A stretch of DNA of 64,000 nucleotides from Ricinus communis. Taxonomy: Eukaryota; Streptophyta; Magnoliopsida; Malpighiales; Euphorbiaceae. A program made the translations under genes and the position numbers. Positions 60,511 to 64,000 of the stretch are shown piece by piece. Below the pieces are notes generated by a model. It made no database searches, was not told the origin of the DNA, and was given only the letters and a program-made list of their open reading frames with translations. The stretch covers positions 32,957,159 through 33,021,158 of the forward strand of contig NC_063257.1 of the NCBI RefSeq assembly GCF_019578655.1. Direction: 5' to 3'. The number at the start of each line of letters is the position of its first letter. The stretch's first letter is position 1.

Positions 60511-61000
60511 TTATGTGCGATGCTAGTGATTTTGCAGTTGGAGCTGTTTTAGGCCAGCGCAAGGAGAAGAAATTCCAACCTATTTACTACGCTAGCAAGA
60601 CACTTACGGATGCCCAAGAACACTATACAACCACAGAGAAGGAGCTCCTAGCTGTCGTGTTCGCTTTTGACAAATTCCGTTCCTACCTTGTGCTGTCAAA
60701 GATAATTGTTTACACGGATCATTCTGCTTTAAGGTATTTATTTTCAAAGCATGATTCTAAGCCAAGATTGATTCGTTGGGTTCTTCTATTACAGGAATTT
60801 CACTTGGAAATTAAGGACAAACGAGGAGCTGAAAATCTTGCAGCAGACCATCTTTCTCGATTAGAGAACCCGCACTTTGAGGAGCTTAATGAGCAAGAGA
60901 TCGATGACTTCTTTCCGGATGAGCACTTATGCTCAATGCAGGTGGCAAATGATATTCCTTGGTTTTTGATTATGCAAATTATTTGGCTGCAAGGGTACTC
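60492..61000 (+). pseudogene. RNase H of element G
   Basis: It lies in another frame from [22 protein letters not shown] (first catalytic Asp), [20 protein letters not shown] then [15 protein letters not shown] (catalytic Glu), [13 protein letters not shown] (Asp) and AADHLSRL give a complete Athila-type RNase H. It then runs to about 61000 before a frame change into integrase. Domain intact, but separated from RT by the shift at about 60500. Confidence 0.8.
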
Positions 61001-62235
61001 CCAGAAAGGGTATGGCAGACGTGAAGAAATTCTTTCTTTGACTTGAAGTATTACATTTGGGACGACCCCTTCTTGTTTAGAATTTGTGCAGATCAAATTA
61101 TCAGGAGGTGTATATGGGAGGAGATCATTCAAATTCTCAAGCATTGTCATGAGGGACTGGTTGGTGGATACCAAGCCCATGAAATCATCTGGCCGGAAGG
61201 TTATGGATCTTTGGTTTTATTGGCCGACTATCTTCCAGGATGCACGAGCTTATGTCCAGGTTTGTGATGCATGCCAACGGTCAGGTAATATTTCTACCCG
61301 AGATGAAATGACCCAACATAGTATACAAGTGTTGGAAATTTTTGATGTTTAGGGCATTGATTTTATGGGTCCTTTTCCTTCTTCGTATGGATGTAAGTAT
61401 ATAATGGTGGCTGTTGAATATTTTTCTAAATGGCCGGAGGCACAAGCCTTGCCTACTAATGATGCTAGGGTAGTTGTGAGGTTCCTTAAGAGATTATTCT
61501 CTAGATTTGGAACACCTCGAGCATTAATTAGTGATAGGGGAACCCATTTCTGTAATTCTCAACTTGAGAAAGTACTGAAAAGATATGGAGTATCTCGTGA
61601 TTCTCCACACCTTATCACCCATGGCAGAGTGGGCAAGTAGAGGTTACTAATAGGGGACTCAAGCTTATTTTAGAGAAGACTGTAGGAGCCAGCAGGAAAG
61701 ATTGGACTACAAAGCTAGATGATGCTTTATGGGCATTTAGAACTGCCTATAGGACTTCTACAGGGTTCACTCCCTTTAGGCTTGTGTATGGAAAAGGTTG
61801 TCATTTACCTGTGGAGCTAGAACATAAAGCATTATGGGCACTTAAATCATGTAACTTTGATTTGGATACCGCAGGTAGACAAAGGCAGTGGCAGATAAAT
61901 GAGCTAGAGGAGTGGCGTCAATAAGCCTATGAAAATTCAACAATCTACAAGGCGAAGACCAAACAATGGCATGACAAGCGATTGAAAAATTGGAAGGAAT
62001 TTAACGTAGGAGATAGTGTGTTATTATTTAACTCTCGTCTCCGTTTATTTCCGGGAAAGTTTGAAGAGTTGTTGGTCGGGGCCATTCTGATGACACAAGT
62101 CTTCCCTTATGGTGCGGTTGAAGTGCATCATCCAGAAAAGGGAAATTTCAAGGTTAATGGGTAGAGGTTGAAGCATTACCTTGGAGGGTCACTGGATGTG
62201 GAGGAGCGGGTGAATTTGGTGCTCCATTTCTGATT
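60990..62235 (+). pseudogene. Integrase of element G (broken)
   Basis: Zinc-finger region: CADQIIRRC and, after frame changes, CDACQRSGN with a weak HH half (about 61085-61290). Core: GIDFMGPFPSSYG (first Asp, about 61355; a TAG stands just before it), LISDRGTHFCNSQ (second Asp, about 61530-61560), then a frameshift near 61620, with Glu in QVEVTNR at 61640. C-terminal part: [59 protein letters not shown], then a TAG. At least five breaks. Integrase would insert the cDNA. Confidence 0.8.
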
Positions 62236-62459
62236 CAAAGAAAAGAATAAAGTCCAGCTTATGACTTTAAAGAAGCTTGTTTCTTTTAATTTCATTTTAA
62301 TTCTTTAGTTTTCGTTGTGAACTTAGTTTGATTAGATTTTACAGTTTGTTTTTGGTAAGTTTTATTTATGTTGAGTGTATGAGTTGAGGACTTATTGGTT
62401 ATGCAGGTGAGAAAGAGTGAGAAAGTGCTGGGAATCGCAACTTTTGCATTTTGTGGAGT
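62236..62459. other. Spacer after integrase of element G
   Basis: AT-rich, no frame. It separates the pol stop from the CACGGCCGTG array. Confidence 0.45.
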
Positions 62460-62742
62460 TCAACATGGGCGTGTTCGAGACCGTGTTCGTTAACACGGTC
62501 CGTGTTCTAATTGAAGAAAATCAAATTAAGATGAACACGTTTACAGTATGAAACACGGGCATTTATGCCCGACTTTGTCCACAACACGTTCCCGTGTCCA
62601 AGACCGTGTCAAAACAAGGCGTGTTCTCGAAATGGTAAGTCATGCGTTTTTATTAAACAACATGGCGGATATCCAGACCGTGTTCCTTAACACGGCCTCT
62701 ATTGGTGAACACGGGCGTGTTCCGTACACTGCCTATATATAC
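62460..62742 (+). promoter_or_regulatory. Internal promoter-like array with TATA box in element G
   Basis: About ten copies of a CACGG-type motif and its inverse (atgggcgtgttc, aacacggtccgtgttc, gaaacacgggca, acaacacgttcccgtgtcc, ttaacacggcc, gaacacgggcgtgttcc) lie between 62460 and 62725. Next comes tatatata at 62734-62741, about 12 bases after the last one. The same order is seen in the solo LTR. It stands before a candidate 5'-UTR exon and intron and the third ORF, so a separate promoter for that ORF is possible. Inference. Confidence 0.5.
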
Positions 62743-62774
62743 CACTTTATTTCAAAATCTTCAAAAATTTTATT

Positions 62775-63385
62775 CTCCCCTTAGTTTTAGTAATTCTCTC
62801 CTCTCTTACTCTCTTATTTCTTATTTCTCATCTCGAAGGCTTTGGATATTACGTTTGTCAAGTAAGTATCCTCCAACTTCATTTTCCATTATTTTATTTT
62901 GATATTAGTTCAAATTTATGTTTTCTTTGTGTTTTCTTTGTGTTTCAATCTTTTCTATCTTTTTTAATTTATTTCCTTATTTTATTATATGGTGGATGCA
63001 TTTACATTCATGTTTGTGCTTGATTTTCTTTTATTTTCTGTAATGTAGTTTATATACTTAACTTGCTCATATTTTCCATTTTTATTTTCCACCATTATTT
63101 ATGATTGTGATTAATTCCTTATTTTTCTCTTTATTATTATTGTCAGCCATTAGCATGTTGGTTTGCCTTGTGATAGATTATGGCAAAGTAAACTCCATAT
63201 GGATAAATTGCAGATTTAATTGGTTAGCATTGCTTGGCAGTGTTGTGGATTAAATTTTCTTTGCAGGACATTGAGCAGTTTAATTTTGTTGTGGATTAAA
63301 TTTTCATTTGGTTTGTTCATTTTATGCCGTTATGCTGCCAGAATTTTGTTGATCCTTAGTACTAAAAGTTTCCTTTTCAGGTACC
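62775..63385 (+). other. Candidate 5'-UTR exon and intron of the third ORF, element G
   Basis: From the TATA box a start near 62770 would give a short pyrimidine-rich exon. A strong plant donor GTAAGT lies at 62862-62867 and an acceptor tttccttttcag ends at 63380. The enclosed ~520 bases are T-rich with no frame, like a plant intron. The ATG follows at 63386. Found by eye; no transcript evidence. Confidence 0.45.
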
Positions 63386-64000
63386 ATGTCCACCAGACGA
63401 GGATTAGGAGTTTACAAGAGGAGGCGGACCGATGGTTCCTCTTCCTCGCGATCGTCGGTAGCTGCCAAACTAGTTCGGGCCAAATTAGACCACCGCGGCG
63501 CCATCGATTCCTACTTTTCCAAGGGCAGCCCACCTTTGAGCGGAGATATCAATCGATGAGGCCTGAAAGATTTGGGAAAGGGGCGTAGGATAGGCAGCCT
63601 TTGGAGGCTGTCGGACTTATAGCTGCGATCTGCCGATATCTTGAGACGCCCCCATTTCAACATTTTTTGACATTGTTGAACCAACATATAGGGAGTTGGT
63701 ATGGAGTTTGCCGACACTTTCTTTCCTGCAAAGCCGGTTGCGGGACTTCCAACAACCGGATGCGATCGATTTCGGACTAGCAAAGCAAACTTTCACGATG
63801 AGTGTATGCAGTTTAGGGTACACTTAGGCTTGTGGTGAGGAGGATGCGGTAGAGAGGTTCTGATCGGCTGTATACACACGCTGGTGTGTCATATCCATGA
63901 GATATGGGCCGAGATTTCCCGATGACCTTTGAGGGATATAGTGCCGGCCACTCCAAGGCGTCTAACTTGCACGAGGTACGGTACTTCCATGCATTCTTGG
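63386..64000 (+). pseudogene. Athila third (env-position) ORF, start and partial, broken
   Basis: ATG at 63386 gives MSTRRGLGVYKRRRTDGSSS, then SRSSVAAKLVRAKLDHRGAI, then DSYFSKGSPPLSG and a stop near 63560. In other frames the pattern resumes: LRRPHFNIF-like, then FDIVEPTYRELV near 63657-63695. The W/Y-x-x-(L/F)-x-x-(L/I) ... (E/N)-P-x-Y-x-E-L-V block is typical of the Athila ORF that lies where retroviruses have env. In plants its role is unproven, and I see no membrane segment in this part. It is broken by several frame changes and ends with the window. Confidence 0.6.

Larger units (their letters stand above)
55319..64000 (+). mobile_element. Element G: Athila-lineage Ty3/gypsy element, runs off the window
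   Basis: In order: LTR, gag start (MTRSSNPN, then LTKPLSEPERSL), protease, RT, RNase H, integrase, a long spacer with an internal promoter-like array, and an env-position ORF with Athila-type sequence. Pol order and the third ORF after integrase define the lineage. The 3' LTR is not reached. The RT is the best-preserved retroelement domain in the window, but several frames are broken. Confidence 0.85.

Noticed and set aside
63220..63588. 122-codon plus-strand frame before and over the third ORF
   Set aside because: It starts inside the candidate intron and is in another frame from the MSTRRG start, which has the expected Athila-type sequence.
1..64000. Host protein-coding genes, tRNA, rRNA or a defence system
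   Set aside because: I looked on both strands and found only retroelement-type coding sequence. No cloverleaf-like gene or rRNA block was noticed, though without a search program small RNA genes could be missed.

Overview
This is plant nuclear DNA, most likely from a eudicot, made almost entirely of old, nested LTR retrotransposons. The signs are AT-rich sequence, Ty3/gypsy elements of the Tat and Athila lineages (plant-specific groups), a copia-type primer-binding-site remnant, plant-like GT-AG introns and a plant mobile domain. I found no intact host gene, rRNA, tRNA, CRISPR array or prokaryotic feature. The species cannot be named from the sequence alone.

The main structural fact is that 6579-30583 and 31084-55198 are the same ~24 kb sequence in the same orientation, on either side of a 500-N gap (30584-31083). 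The first copy runs into the gap and the second starts at it. That is the signature of two overlapping contigs scaffolded without being merged, not of a biological tandem duplication. Differences between the copies cluster at CAG/CTG and CA/TG steps. They fall mainly in the second half of the left copy and the first part of the right copy, so each copy is worst nearest the gap. The real locus is probably about 39.4 kb.

Layout, read once through. (A) 1-140 and 17614-19953: a minus-strand Tat-type pol fragment. (B) Inserted into the RNase H region of A is a complete but dead plus-strand Tat-type element, 141-17613, with 2.2-2.3 kb LTRs, a CCATT target duplication, a gag-pol remnant, a patch of Athila-type sequence in place of late RNase H and early integrase, and antisense coding remnants including a plant-mobile-domain gene with short introns. 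A 1440-bp Athila-type solo LTR (2051-3490, GAAGG duplication) sits in its 5' LTR. (C) 19954-23090: a decayed unit with a TATA box, an Athila ORF1/plant-transposon-like pseudogene and an LTR-like tail. (D) 23427-23725: five 64-bp tandem repeats. (E) 24060-26450: another minus-strand Tat protease-RT-RNase H fragment. (F) 26460-30583: a copia-type LTR-like sequence, a degenerate initiator-tRNA primer site and a non-coding leader with perfect hairpins. (G) 55319-64000+: a plus-strand Athila element with 5' LTR, broken gag and protease, a largely open RT frame, RNase H, broken integrase, then an internal promoter-like array, a candidate 5'-UTR intron and a third (env-position) ORF. It runs off the window.

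The genes do not form a cellular pathway. They are decaying retroelement polyproteins (capsid, protease, reverse transcriptase/RNase H, integrase) plus accessory ORFs. The points of most interest are the unmerged contig overlap and its strand-specific errors, the three-level nesting, the Tat/Athila chimera, the spliced antisense ORF, and palindromic CACGGCCGTG arrays upstream of TATA boxes in both Athila LTRs and the Athila internal region.
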